Assembly: GCA_012729765.1 (NCBI GenBank)
Contig: JAAYCM010000119.1
Span: forward strand, 62,001 to 126,000
Source of the DNA: Chloroflexota bacterium
GTDB lineage: Bacteria; Chloroflexota; Anaerolineae; Aggregatilineales; Aggregatilineaceae
Reading direction: 5' to 3'
DNA length: 64,000 nt
Both the position numbers and the translations under genes were made by a program. Below, piece after piece: positions 1-7,636 of the stretch. Below the pieces are notes generated by a model. It had not been told where the DNA came from. It was given only the letters and a program-made list of their open reading frames with translations, and searched no databases. Position 1 is the first letter of the stretch; each line of letters opens with the position of its first letter.

Positions 1-1058
1 TGCTGAAAAAACTGAGCGAGGTTCCCGCGCCCAGCGGGCATGAAGGCCCGGTGCGCGATCTGCTGCGCGCCGAGTGGGCGGGCCTGGTGGACGCTTTCGA
101 GACGGATCGCCTGGGCAGCCTGATCGCGCTCAAGCGCGGCTCCGGCCCGGAACCCCGCCGCAAGATTATGGTGTGCGCCCACATGGACGAGATCGGGCTG
201 ATCGTGGCCGAGGTGCGCGATGGGTTCATCCTCACCGCGCCGCTGGGCGGCACCGATCCGCGTGTGCTGCTGATGCAGCCGGTGTTGGTGCACGGGCGGC
301 GCGTGCTGGCGGGTGTGTTTGGGGCGGCCCCACCGCATATGGCGCGCGAGCGCGGGCAGTATCCCGGCTGGGACGATCTGTGGATCGACGTGGGTCTGCC
401 GGCGGACGAAGTGGCGGAGCTGGTGCGCGTGGGCGATATCGTGACCTTCGACGTGTCCCCGGCGGAGCTGAAAGGCGATCGGCTGGTGGGTAAGTCGCTC
501 GACAACCGCGCCTCGGTCGCCGCCGTAACGGTGTGCCTGGACGAGCTGACGCGCGTCACCCACGCCTGGGATGTGGTCGCCGTCGCGTCGGTTCAGGAAG
601 AAGTCGGCAGCCTGGGGGCGCTCACCGCGGCCTACCAGGTCCAGCCCGACGTGGCGATCGCGGTAGACGTGACCTTTGGCGCGCAGAGCGGCGCAGGCGA
701 CGATGAGTCATTCGATCTGGGCGGCGGGCCGACACTCAGCGTCGGGCCGAATTTCCATCCCCGGCTGGTCAAACAGGCACGCGAGGCAGCCCGCGGCCTG
801 GAGATGAAGCTCCAGATCGAGACGCTGCCGGGCGACAGTGGGACCGATGCCTGGGTGATTCAGGTCAGCCGCGAGGGCGTGCCCACGATCCTGTTTGGGA
901 TGCCGATTCGCAACATGCATACCCCGGTCGAAATCGTCGATGTGCGCGACGTAACGCGGGCGGGCCGGCTGATGGCGGCGCTGATTGCCCGGATGACGCC
1001 CGACTTTCTGGACACGATTGCCTGGCCGCTGCCGGACTCACAGACGGAGCCGAACTGA
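1..1058 (+). CDS. M42 family metallo-aminopeptidase, copy 1 (5' end outside window)
   Basis: Probable cytosolic di-zinc aminopeptidase of the M42 (glutamyl aminopeptidase/endoglucanase-like) family, trimming N-terminal residues from peptides. The reading frame is open from the first visible codon (nt 3), and the L-K-K-L-S-E-V-P-A-P-S-G-H-E-G stretch typical of the M42 N-terminus lies before the first possible internal start (GTG at 51), so the true start is just upstream of the window. Visible zinc-site motifs in order: AHMDEIG, GKSLDNR, QEEVGSLG, an Asp in AVDVT, and MHTPVE near the C-terminus. All expected ligands look intact. The stop codon overlaps the next gene's ATG by one base (TGATG), so the two are translationally coupled. 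First of three tandem paralogues; peptide specificity cannot be read from sequence. Confidence 0.93.
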   Translation, partial: LKKLSEVPAPSGHEGPVRDLLRAEWAGLVDAFETDRLGSLIALKRGSGPEPRRKIMVCAHMDEIGLIVAEVRDGFILTAPLGGTDPRVLLMQPVLVHGRRVLAGVFGAAPPHMARERGQYPGWDDLWIDVGLPADEVAELVRVGDIVTFDVSPAELKGDRLVGKSLDNRASVAAVTVCLDELTRVTHAWDVVAVASVQEEVGSLGALTAAYQVQPDVAIAVDVTFGAQSGAGDDESFDLGGGPTLSVGPNFHPRLVKQAREAARGLEMKLQIETLPGDSGTDAWVIQVSREGVPTILFGMPIRNMHTPVEIVDVRDVTRAGRLMAALIARMTPDFLDTIAWPLPDSQTEPN

Positions 1059-2095
1059 TGACAACCCTGCTGCGCGAGCTGTGCGACGCGATTGGCGTCT
1101 CCGGCGACGAAGATGCCGTGCGCGACCTGATCCTGAACGCGATCCGCGATCACGTCACGGACATCCGCATCGACGCGATGGGCAATGTGCTGGCCGTGCG
1201 GCGCGGCACCGGCGCAGCCGATCTGCGTGTGATGGCGGCGGCCCATATGGACGAAGTCGGCCTGATGGTCAAGGGCTTCGACAGCGACGGCACGATCCGT
1301 TTTGCGGCGGTCGGCGGGCTTGACCCGCGCATTCTGCCGGGCACGCGCGTGCTGGTCGGCCCGGATCGCGTGCCGGGTGTGATCAACTGGGCGCCGATTC
1401 ACCTCAACTCCTCGGAGAGAACGGTTGGCATCGAGCGGCTGCGGATCGATATCGGCGCGTCGAGCCGGGACAGCGCGCAGGATGCCGCCAGCCCTGGTGA
1501 CCGGATCGCCTTCGACAGCCATCTGGTCGAGTTGGGGCCGACGGTGCGCGGCAAGGCGCTCGACGATCGTGCCGGGTGCGCCGCGCTGATCGCACTGGTG
1601 CAGGGCGAGCCGTTCCCGTTCGATCTGCATGTCGCCTTTACCGTGCAGGAAGAGGTTGGGCTGCGCGGCGCGCGGGTGGCCGCCCAGCGCATCCAGCCGG
1701 ATATTGCTTTTGTGCTGGAGACGACCGCCTGCCACGATCTGCCCCAGGACCCCGACGAGCCGGATCAGACGACGATCACGCGGCTCGGCGCTGGCCCGGC
1801 GATCACGGTCATGGATCGCTCGATGATCAGCGATCAGCGGTTGGTGCGGCATCTGGTCGCGGTGGCCGAGGCGGAAAATATCCCGCACCAGTTCCGCTCG
1901 CCGCAGCATGCCGGCGGGACGGATGCGGGCACGATTCACCTGAGCAGCGGCGGGGTTCCGAGCGTCGTTGTCGCCAACCCGTGCCGCTATCTGCACAGCC
2001 CGCAGTCGATCATGAGTCTGTCTGACTTTGAGAATCAAATCCGGCTGCTGCGCGCCGCCTGGATGGCGCTCACCCCGGCCACCCTCGAAAGGTAG
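1058..2095 (+). CDS. M42 family metallo-aminopeptidase, copy 2
   Basis: Second M42 peptidase, 345 residues, full length for the family. Motifs: AAHMDEVG (H63, D65), GKALDDRAGC, FTVQEEVGLRGA and a C-terminal YLHSP. It differs from its neighbours at the ligand that is Asp in AVDVT of copy 1 and VLDLT of copy 3. Here the segment reads VLETTAC, so Glu replaces Asp, a substitution that can still bind metal. An insertion rich in Asp/Pro follows (D-L-P-Q-D-P-D-E-P-D). The ATG overlaps the previous stop by one base. The differences suggest a separate substrate range rather than a recent duplicate; that is inference. Confidence 0.92.
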   Translation: MTTLLRELCDAIGVSGDEDAVRDLILNAIRDHVTDIRIDAMGNVLAVRRGTGAADLRVMAAAHMDEVGLMVKGFDSDGTIRFAAVGGLDPRILPGTRVLVGPDRVPGVINWAPIHLNSSERTVGIERLRIDIGASSRDSAQDAASPGDRIAFDSHLVELGPTVRGKALDDRAGCAALIALVQGEPFPFDLHVAFTVQEEVGLRGARVAAQRIQPDIAFVLETTACHDLPQDPDEPDQTTITRLGAGPAITVMDRSMISDQRLVRHLVAVAEAENIPHQFRSPQHAGGTDAGTIHLSSGGVPSVVVANPCRYLHSPQSIMSLSDFENQIRLLRAAWMALTPATLER

Positions 2096-2104
2096 AAGAG
2101 CATC

Positions 2105-3094
2105 GTGGAAGAGCTGATTACGAAACTGGCCGACGCCTGGGGGCCTTCGGGCTTTGAGCACCACGTCCGCGACCTGATCCGCGCCGAAGTCGAGCCGCTG
2201 GCCGATGAATGGTGGGTCGATCCGCTGGGGAATCTGATCTGCCGCGTGGGGCAGGGCGAGCGGCGCATACTGACTGCCGCGCACATGGACGAGATCGGCC
2301 TGATCGTCAGCCATATCGACCGCCAGGGCTACGCGCGCTTCAGCAATATCGGCACGCTGTTTGCGGCGACCCTGCTCGGCGCGCGCGTGCGCTTCGAGAA
2401 CGGCGTGATCGGCTCGGTCGGCGTGGAGCACCAGATCACCAAGCGGCGTGAGCTGCCCGATCTGCCCGGATTCTTTGTGGACGTGAGCGGCAGCGGCGGT
2501 GTGCAGGTCGGCGATCCGGGGGCCTTCGTGCAGCCGGTCGTGCGGCGCGGCCAGCGCCTGATCGGCAAGAGCCTGGACGACCGGGTTGGCTGCGCGATCC
2601 AGATCGAAGCCATGCGCCGCATCAAAGCGCAGGGCACACCCCACACGCTCTACTTTGCCTTCACCGTGCAGGAAGAAGTCGGCTCGCGCGGAGCACGCCC
2701 GGCGGCCTACAGCCTGGAGCCGGACCTGGGCATCGTGTTGGACCTCACCCCGACCGGCGACCAGCCGCAGGGCGACAAATCCCCGGTCCAGCTTGGCGGC
2801 GGCCCGGCGATCAAGACCAAAGATACCGGGCATATCGTCCCGGCGGCGGTGAAAAATTTGCTGATCGAGCGGGCCGAAGCCGCCGGTATCCCCTACCAGC
2901 TCGAAGTGCTGACGCATGGCAGCACCGACGCGCGCATGATCCAGATCGCGCGGGCGGGCGTGCCCACCGGGGCGATCTCGATCCCGGCGCGTTATATTCA
3001 CACGCAGAGCGAAACCATCGATCTGGGGGATGTGCAGGCCGTGCTGGATTTGCTGGTCGCGGTGCTGACACAGCCGGTCGAGCTAAACGGCTGA
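2105..3094 (+). CDS. M42 family metallo-aminopeptidase, copy 3
   Basis: Third tandem M42 peptidase, 329 residues, GTG start nine bases after the previous stop. Motifs: AAHMDEIG (H60, D62), GKSLDDRVGC, FTVQEEVGSRGA, VLDLTPTGD and YIHTQSE. All catalytic and zinc-binding positions seen in M42 enzymes are present. The three genes form one tight rightward operon with no transporter or substrate-defining neighbour. Sequence identity between the copies is limited to the motif regions, so the triplication is old. Confidence 0.92.
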   Translation: MEELITKLADAWGPSGFEHHVRDLIRAEVEPLADEWWVDPLGNLICRVGQGERRILTAAHMDEIGLIVSHIDRQGYARFSNIGTLFAATLLGARVRFENGVIGSVGVEHQITKRRELPDLPGFFVDVSGSGGVQVGDPGAFVQPVVRRGQRLIGKSLDDRVGCAIQIEAMRRIKAQGTPHTLYFAFTVQEEVGSRGARPAAYSLEPDLGIVLDLTPTGDQPQGDKSPVQLGGGPAIKTKDTGHIVPAAVKNLLIERAEAAGIPYQLEVLTHGSTDARMIQIARAGVPTGAISIPARYIHTQSETIDLGDVQAVLDLLVAVLTQPVELNG

Positions 3095-3183
3095 GCCGCC
3101 GGAAGCAGGCATACCGCTATCCCAGGTGAGGGATTCCCGCATGCCGGGCTGCCGGGTGACGCCGGTTCAGGTGGAGCCGGGCG

Positions 3184-3558
3184 TTACTCGACCCACACCT
3201 CGACGTGCTCGCCGCTCTCGATATCCTCGACATCGGCGATCTTGCCGCTGACACCGCTCTTGATCGCGTCCATGATCTCGTCGTAATCAACATCCGCGTT
3301 GGTGGGCATAAAGCGCGCGCCCAGCTTGATCCCGACGTTCACCAGGCTCATCGGGATGTTGACGTTGACCTTGGTCTTGCCCGACTTGAGATCGGTGATG
3401 CGGACGCGCAGCAGGCGCGGATCATGGCTGGGCGGCGGCGGGGTCTTCGGACGGCTGGCACTGCCCAGCGCTTGCAGCAGGTTCGCGCCTTCCTCGGCGC
3501 TGACCTTGCCGTCCTGGATCATTTGAAGGATGCGCAGCCGTTCTTCTGATGTAGCCAT
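3184..3558 (-). CDS. SHOCT-like domain protein, paralogue of the gene at 5972
   Basis: Small 124-residue protein. Residues 4-30 form a SHOCT-like helical hairpin (E-E-R-L-R-I-L-Q-M-I-Q-D-G-K-V-S-A-E-E-G). A proline-rich spacer follows, then a ~75-residue domain with V-x-V-x-I-P-M-S-L-V-x-x-G-I-K-L-G-A-R-F and an acidic C-terminus. The second domain matches that of the gene at 5972-6397 almost position by position. The hairpin resembles the N-terminal helices of YvlB/LiaX-type envelope-stress proteins, but no function is established for this form. Last gene of a leftward cluster; no signal peptide or TM segment, so probably cytosolic. Confidence 0.8.
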   Translation of the reverse strand: MATSEERLRILQMIQDGKVSAEEGANLLQALGSASRPKTPPPPSHDPRLLRVRITDLKSGKTKVNVNIPMSLVNVGIKLGARFMPTNADVDYDEIMDAIKSGVSGKIADVEDIESGEHVEVWVE

Positions 3559-3641
3559 AGCGTGCTCGTCATTTCCTTACGTATACGTTGTCTACAAATG
3601 TACGATAACTGCCCAATCCGCGCACGCTGGCCGCACGGATC

Positions 3642-4637
3642 CTAAGGGCGCGGCGCGTGCCAGATCATATGGGTCAGTGTGCGCTCGACCCGGAACTGGT
3701 GCTGGCGCAGGGCATCTCCGGCGGGCGTGTCGTCGGCGGGATGCTCGGTAATGAGCGTCTGCCACCCGCCGAGTTCGCGCACCACATGATTCAGCAGCGG
3801 CAGCTCCATCTCGCCCTGGCGTTCTGGCCGGACGAGCAGATCGAACTGCGTCGCGGCGCTGCCCAGCTTGGTTTGCAGGATCAGCGCGGCGTCGAGTGTG
3901 TTCTGCGGCCCGGTTATCACCTGAAAGCCCGTGTTCTGCCCGCTGAGCAGATAACGCAGCGGCCCGATGCGTGCCGGGCGCAGATTCGCGGCGCGGGTCG
4001 GGCGCAGCCAGCCCAGGCCGCCGCGCTCGTCAGGCCGGACGCGCCGCGCCAGGTCGAGCAGATCGGCGCTTTCGCGGCGGGCCAGCGCGCGGATGGTGGG
4101 CGGGTTGGGCAGCGGGACGGGCAGGTAGTGCTGCATCCCACGCCGCCAGCGGACAAAGGTCCGCTGCGTGGTGAAGCCCAGGTCCTCATAGAGCGCGATG
4201 GCGGGCGTGTTGTCGGCCTCGACCTGCAGGATCGCGGTCGTGCCCTGCCGCGTGATCTGATCGAGCGCGGCCAGCATCAACTGGCGGGCGATGCCGTGCC
4301 GCCGGTAGGCCGGATCGACCGCCACGTTGGCGATCACGTAGGTGCGGGCCTGCCCGGCGGGCGCGACACTGACATTTCCGACGATCCGCCCGCCCTCAAG
4401 CCAGACGAATCCCTGCGACAGGCCGGGCAGCAGATTCCCGGCGCGGGCCAGCACCCACAGCAGCGGCCCGGCCCGGCTGACCATCCGCATCTCTTGAATC
4501 GCGGCGTGCCCTGCGGCGTCCAGGGTGGGCGCGAAGCAGGTTTCGATCAGGGTCGCAACCTCACCCAGATCGCGCCGCAGGTCCATCGGGCGCAGGCCCG
4601 ACGTGGGTTGTTTGGCTGAGACGAGGCTCGCCGCCAT
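3642..4637 (-). CDS. GNAT family N-acetyltransferase
   Basis: 331-residue GNAT-fold acyltransferase. Residues about 18-165 carry the conserved core, with the acetyl-CoA pyrophosphate loop at Y-R-R-H-G-I-A-R-Q-L preceded by the beta-4 strand V-I-A-N-V-A-V-D-P and followed by N-T-P-A-I-A-L-Y-E-D-L-G-F. The C-terminal ~150 residues look like a second, degenerate GNAT half with no recognisable CoA loop, as in tandem GNAT proteins. Substrate unknown. It starts 8 bases after the DUF4097 gene ends, so it belongs to the same leftward transcript. Confidence 0.85.
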   Translation of the reverse strand: MAASLVSAKQPTSGLRPMDLRRDLGEVATLIETCFAPTLDAAGHAAIQEMRMVSRAGPLLWVLARAGNLLPGLSQGFVWLEGGRIVGNVSVAPAGQARTYVIANVAVDPAYRRHGIARQLMLAALDQITRQGTTAILQVEADNTPAIALYEDLGFTTQRTFVRWRRGMQHYLPVPLPNPPTIRALARRESADLLDLARRVRPDERGGLGWLRPTRAANLRPARIGPLRYLLSGQNTGFQVITGPQNTLDAALILQTKLGSAATQFDLLVRPERQGEMELPLLNHVVRELGGWQTLITEHPADDTPAGDALRQHQFRVERTLTHMIWHAPRP

Positions 4638-4645
4638 GCGTTACA

Positions 4646-5842
4646 CTAGTCCTGCCCTTCGAGGGCCGCCAACAGGCGCTCGGCTTCCTCAATCGTGATC
4701 TTGTTTTCCTGCACCATCTTCAGGATCATCAAGCGTTCCTGCTCGCTGACCGGCTCCGTCGCCGGACGCCGCCGGCGCAGGTCGGGCGGGGCGGGGGGTG
4801 TGGGTGGCGTGCCCCAGCCGAAACCGAATTCGAAGCGCGGCATACTGCCCGATTCACGCTTGCGCTTGCCCTTCTTTTCCTGGCGCTCGATGCTGCGCCG
4901 CACGCGCTCGACGGCGCGTTGGGCCTGCTGCTGGGCGCGCTCGGCATAGTTCTCGATCTGGCCGGAGTAGCGCTCGGCGCTGGCCTGGATGCGCTCGTCC
5001 AGCCCTTCGAGCTGCTGGCTCAGCTTTTCTTCGAGCGTCGAGAGCCGCGCTTCCAGCTCTTCTTCGATCTGCGCTCCCAGGTCGAAGACGTAATCCTCTT
5101 CTTCGCTGACCAGCCGCAGCTCGTCACCGGCTTCGATATAGACTGTCGCGCTGCCCTCGCCGATGACGATATGCTGCTCGGTGCCGTCTTCACTCTCGCT
5201 GATGTCGGCGGGCACGTCCAGCTCGACCGCGACCTCAGCCGGCAGCACAAAGCGCACGTCGGCTTCGGGCTGAATCCGGCACAGCACATCGTTGCCCGCC
5301 CGGAAGCGGTATTCGCCGCCCGGCGCGAAATCCATGCTCAGCACCAGGTCCGAGCCAATCTGCTCGACCACGCAGCTTCCCTCGATATTGCGCAGGTAGA
5401 GATCGGCCCCTACCTTGTCGATCGACACGTTGCCCCGCACCTCGCGGATCGTCGCGTCGGCTCCGACCGCCCGGATCGTGACCGGGCCATCGGCCCACTT
5501 GATGCGTAGGTCGCCGCCAACTGCATCGATCTGCAGGCCTTGCAGGTTGCGCAGGGTCAGATCGCCGCCGACCGCGCCGATCTTGGTGATGCCGCCCAGA
5601 TCGGTCAGTTTGGCGTCGCCGCCGACCTGCTGCACGATCACGTTGATGCTGCCGGGGACGGTCACCCGGCAGTCGCCGTCGCTGCGCACGAGATAGGGCT
5701 GCTCGTCGTCGATCTGCTCGACGCGGACGCCGTCGCCATCCACCACCAGATCCGCGCCGCTGCGCCCCTTGATGCGCAGGTCGCCGCCTACCGCCTGAAT
5801 GATCACCGGAACGGTAATATTCTGGCGCTCAATCCGACTCAT
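4646..5842 (-). CDS. DUF4097-type beta-repeat protein with coiled coil and C-terminal SHOCT-like hairpin
   Basis: 398 residues in three visible parts. Residues ~10-240 are a chain of short beta repeats with recurring A-V-G-G-D-L-x-I spaced 18-20 residues, typical of DUF4097/adhesin-like or bactofilin-like beta-helices. Residues ~255-330 are a long charged coiled coil (E-E-K-L-S-Q-Q-L-E, then Q/A/R-rich). After a proline-rich linker, residues ~368-396 are a SHOCT-like hairpin (R-L-M-I-L-K-M-V-Q-E-N-K-I-T-I-E-E-A-E-R). No signal peptide, so probably cytosolic or peripheral. The combination suggests a self-assembling scaffold that shares a docking hairpin with its neighbours. The domain reading is good; the role is inferred. 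Confidence 0.82.
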   Translation of the reverse strand: MSRIERQNITVPVIIQAVGGDLRIKGRSGADLVVDGDGVRVEQIDDEQPYLVRSDGDCRVTVPGSINVIVQQVGGDAKLTDLGGITKIGAVGGDLTLRNLQGLQIDAVGGDLRIKWADGPVTIRAVGADATIREVRGNVSIDKVGADLYLRNIEGSCVVEQIGSDLVLSMDFAPGGEYRFRAGNDVLCRIQPEADVRFVLPAEVAVELDVPADISESEDGTEQHIVIGEGSATVYIEAGDELRLVSEEEDYVFDLGAQIEEELEARLSTLEEKLSQQLEGLDERIQASAERYSGQIENYAERAQQQAQRAVERVRRSIERQEKKGKRKRESGSMPRFEFGFGWGTPPTPPAPPDLRRRRPATEPVSEQERLMILKMVQENKITIEEAERLLAALEGQD

Positions 5843-5971
5843 GTTGTGTGCTCCTTTTTATCCTCAGTTCCGGCCTGGCGCCAGTTTATCTGCGGTGTGC
5901 GTGCGGTGCGTCCCGCGCCGTGTCGTGACTGCGATTTCCATCGGGCAGGGCGGCTGCCCTGCTGTGCCCGG

Positions 5972-6397
5972 CTATTCGACAAAAATGTGAACGCGCTCGT
6001 TGTCTTCCAGGTCTTCGACCTCGACCAGCGTGCCGGTCAGGTCCCGATCGTGCAGCGCCTCGGTCAGGTCGTGGATCATGTTCGAATCCACTTCGTCGGT
6101 GAAGCGCGCGCCGAGCTTGAGGCCGAACTCCACCAGCCGCAGCGGGACATGCACCTTCACGCGGTGGCGGCCCGACGTCAGATCGCTGACCTGGATATGC
6201 AGCCAGCGCGCGCCGTTGCGCTCACGCGTTTCGGCGAGCGGGGCGTGCGGTGCGGGCGCTTCGGGGGGGCGTGGGGGTTCGGGCGGGACCGGGATTTCCT
6301 GCTCGGTCTCGTGCAGCTCGCCCAACATCTCGGTGGCGCGCGCAACATCGATCTTGCCCGCCGACAGCATCTCAAGAATCTCTGTTCGTGTAGACAT
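5972..6397 (-). CDS. SHOCT-like domain protein, paralogue of the gene at 3184
   Basis: 141 residues from the ATG at 6397, chosen because GAGGAG lies 8 bases upstream; an in-frame start at 6418 has no such site. N-terminal hairpin T-E-I-L-E-M-L-S-A-G-K-I-D-V-A-R-A-T-E-M, a proline-rich spacer, then the second domain shared with the gene at 3184 (V-H-V-P-L-R-L-V-E-F-G-L-K-L-G-A-R-F, ending in V-E-D-L-E-D-N-E-R-V-H-I-F-V-E). Two full-length paralogues in one operon suggest a hetero-oligomer or separate partners. Confidence 0.8.
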   Translation of the reverse strand: MSTRTEILEMLSAGKIDVARATEMLGELHETEQEIPVPPEPPRPPEAPAPHAPLAETRERNGARWLHIQVSDLTSGRHRVKVHVPLRLVEFGLKLGARFTDEVDSNMIHDLTEALHDRDLTGTLVEVEDLEDNERVHIFVE

Positions 6398-6507
6398 GAC
6401 TCTCTGCTCCTCAACCACGCGTCTGTGTGGTCGGTCAACAACCGATGCGATTCTTGCTTTCTCCGCTGGGGCGCAAGCCGCACGCCCCGGCAGACTGAAT
6501 TGAAACC

Positions 6508-6903
6508 TCAGGCCAGGTCGCCGCGCAGCAGCTCGACCGCTTCTTCGGACGTGATGCGGCCCGCCGCCAGCTCGTCCAGCACCCGGCGCCGCTCCTCGGA
6601 CGACATCTCGTCAGGTTCCGGGCCGCGATCGACCTCGTAGCCCATCGCCTCGATGATTTCGTTCAGGCGGCTGCGGACCGTCGGATAGGAGATGCCCAAT
6701 TCTTTCTCGACGCGCGTGATCTTGCCCTCGCAGCGCAGGAAGACTTCGACAAACTCCAGTTGTTCGGGTGACAACATCGCCAGCCGCCCTGCCGAAAAAC
6801 GCCCTTCGATGGTCACATCACAGTTCGGGCAGTAGAGCCGGGTAATGATCATGCCCTCGCCGCATACCGGGCAGTGACCTGGAACCGGAAAGACATTGTA
6901 CAT
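6508..6903 (-). CDS. DUF2089 family protein: zinc ribbon plus HTH, probable regulator of the cluster
   Basis: 131 residues from the ATG at 6903, preceded by GAGGAC at proper spacing; a GTG at 6918 is in frame but lies inside that site. Two CxxC pairs (C-P-V-C near residue 13 and C-P-N-C near residue 27) form a zinc ribbon. A DUF2089 helix-turn-helix region follows (L-S-P-E-Q-L-E-F-V-E-V-F-L-R, then I-S-Y-P-T-V-R-S-R-L). The last ~30 residues are again a SHOCT-like hairpin (E-E-R-R-R-V-L-D-E-L-A-A-G-R-I-T). As first gene of the leftward cluster, with its own promoter, it probably autoregulates the set (inference). Confidence 0.85.
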   Translation of the reverse strand: MYNVFPVPGHCPVCGEGMIITRLYCPNCDVTIEGRFSAGRLAMLSPEQLEFVEVFLRCEGKITRVEKELGISYPTVRSRLNEIIEAMGYEVDRGPEPDEMSSEERRRVLDELAAGRITSEEAVELLRGDLA

Positions 6904-6958
6904 TCGGATCGTCCTCACAATGCCGCATTGTTGCGAAACGCTCAGCGCACTTATTTAG

Positions 6959-6987
6959 ATGCTAACAAAAAATATTGAAGAGGTCAA
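6959..6987 (-). promoter_or_regulatory. Sigma-70-type promoter for the DUF2089/SHOCT cluster
   Basis: On the minus strand TTGACC and TAGCAT are separated by 17 bases, about 55 bases upstream of the DUF2089 start, inside an AT-rich island within otherwise high-GC sequence. Confidence 0.55.
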
Positions 6988-7102
6988 CAACTTTTCTGAA
7001 AAAGTTTAATATGCCGATTGAGTTTTATCAGTTTCTTGAGAATTCCGGCCAGCGCGACCGGCTGCCGGAATCCTGCGTCGTGCCCGGTTAAATTTCAGAC
7101 AC

Positions 7103-7132
7103 TGGACACCATCCCGTGTCTCGTACTATGAT
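7103..7132 (+). promoter_or_regulatory. Candidate promoter for the pilin-like gene, with GACAC/GTGTC inverted repeats
   Basis: TGGACA, 18 bases, TATGAT. The region 7098-7171 contains several GACAC/GTGTC half sites. Some are arranged as hairpins (GACACG at 7142-7147 with CGTGTC at 7161-7166), lying between the promoter and the gene and possibly an operator or leader hairpin. Confidence 0.45.
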
Positions 7133-7236
7133 GTTAGATAGGACACGTATAAGTTGTAGGCGTGTCTCTGTCCCATAAGAAGCGGGGGATGTTGTCCAGG
7201 GGCAGTTTGCGCCGCTCGTATCTGGTAGGAGGACCT

Positions 7237-7419
7237 ATGGTTGATCTGTGGTTATGGTTAGAAGTCCAGCGTCACACGCATCGTGGGTGCTGGCTGGCAC
7301 AGGGATTGGTGGAGTACGCCTTCCTGATCCTCTTTGTGGGGGTCGTGCTGATCGCACTGTTGGTGATCCTGGGACCAGGTATCGCTGAGGTCTTCGAGAA
7401 TATCGTCGAAAGTCTGTAG
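7237..7419 (+). CDS. Orphan Flp/type IVb pilin-like small membrane protein
   Basis: 60 residues from the ATG at 7237, which has TAGGAGGA at ideal spacing; an in-frame ATG further upstream lacks a site. The Q-G-L-V-E-Y-A-F-L-I-L core followed by a ~20-residue hydrophobic helix and an amphipathic tail is the hallmark of Flp (class IVb) prepilins, cleaved before Q so that Glu is at +5. The residue before the expected cut is Ala (L-A/Q-G-L-V-E-Y) rather than the usual Gly. No tad/cpa assembly genes or prepilin peptidase lie in the window, so assembly would rely on a distant locus. Confidence 0.72.
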   Translation: MVDLWLWLEVQRHTHRGCWLAQGLVEYAFLILFVGVVLIALLVILGPGIAEVFENIVESL

Positions 7420-7520
7420 GATGGGCAAGGTACGGGCGATGCAGAGCCTCATGTTCTGCTCTGGACTGTAAAGCATCAAACGCGCTATTATCCCGCGCTG
7501 TTCTTCATTCTGGTGTCATC

Positions 7521-7544
7521 AAGACCTCGCTCCGGCGGGGTCTT
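7521..7544 (+). terminator. Hairpin downstream of the pilin-like gene
   Basis: AAGACCTCGC, a four-base loop, then GCGGGGTCTT: a 10-bp stem with one G-T pair. Followed only by TTAT, not a strong U tract. Confidence 0.45.
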
Positions 7545-7578
7545 ATCATGTCTGCTGCCGGGCCGCACGCATTAAAAT

Positions 7579-7606
7579 ACCGGGTGCAGCAGGAGCCGCA
7601 CCCGGT
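7579..7606 (-). terminator. Rho-independent terminator for the band-7 protein gene
   Basis: Perfect 9-bp stem ACCGGGTGC/GCACCCGGT with a 10-base loop. On the minus strand it is followed by ATTTTAAT and lies about 30 bases after the band-7 stop codon. Confidence 0.7.
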
Positions 7607-7636
7607 CGAGAAGCTGTATGGTTGGTGACGCGTCGC

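Noticed and set aside
860-3001. A 713-codon minus-strand open frame across the M42 genes
   Set aside because: Arg/Asp/Gln/His-rich shadow of the plus-strand genes in GC-rich DNA; no domains, and the opposite strand has three complete enzymes.
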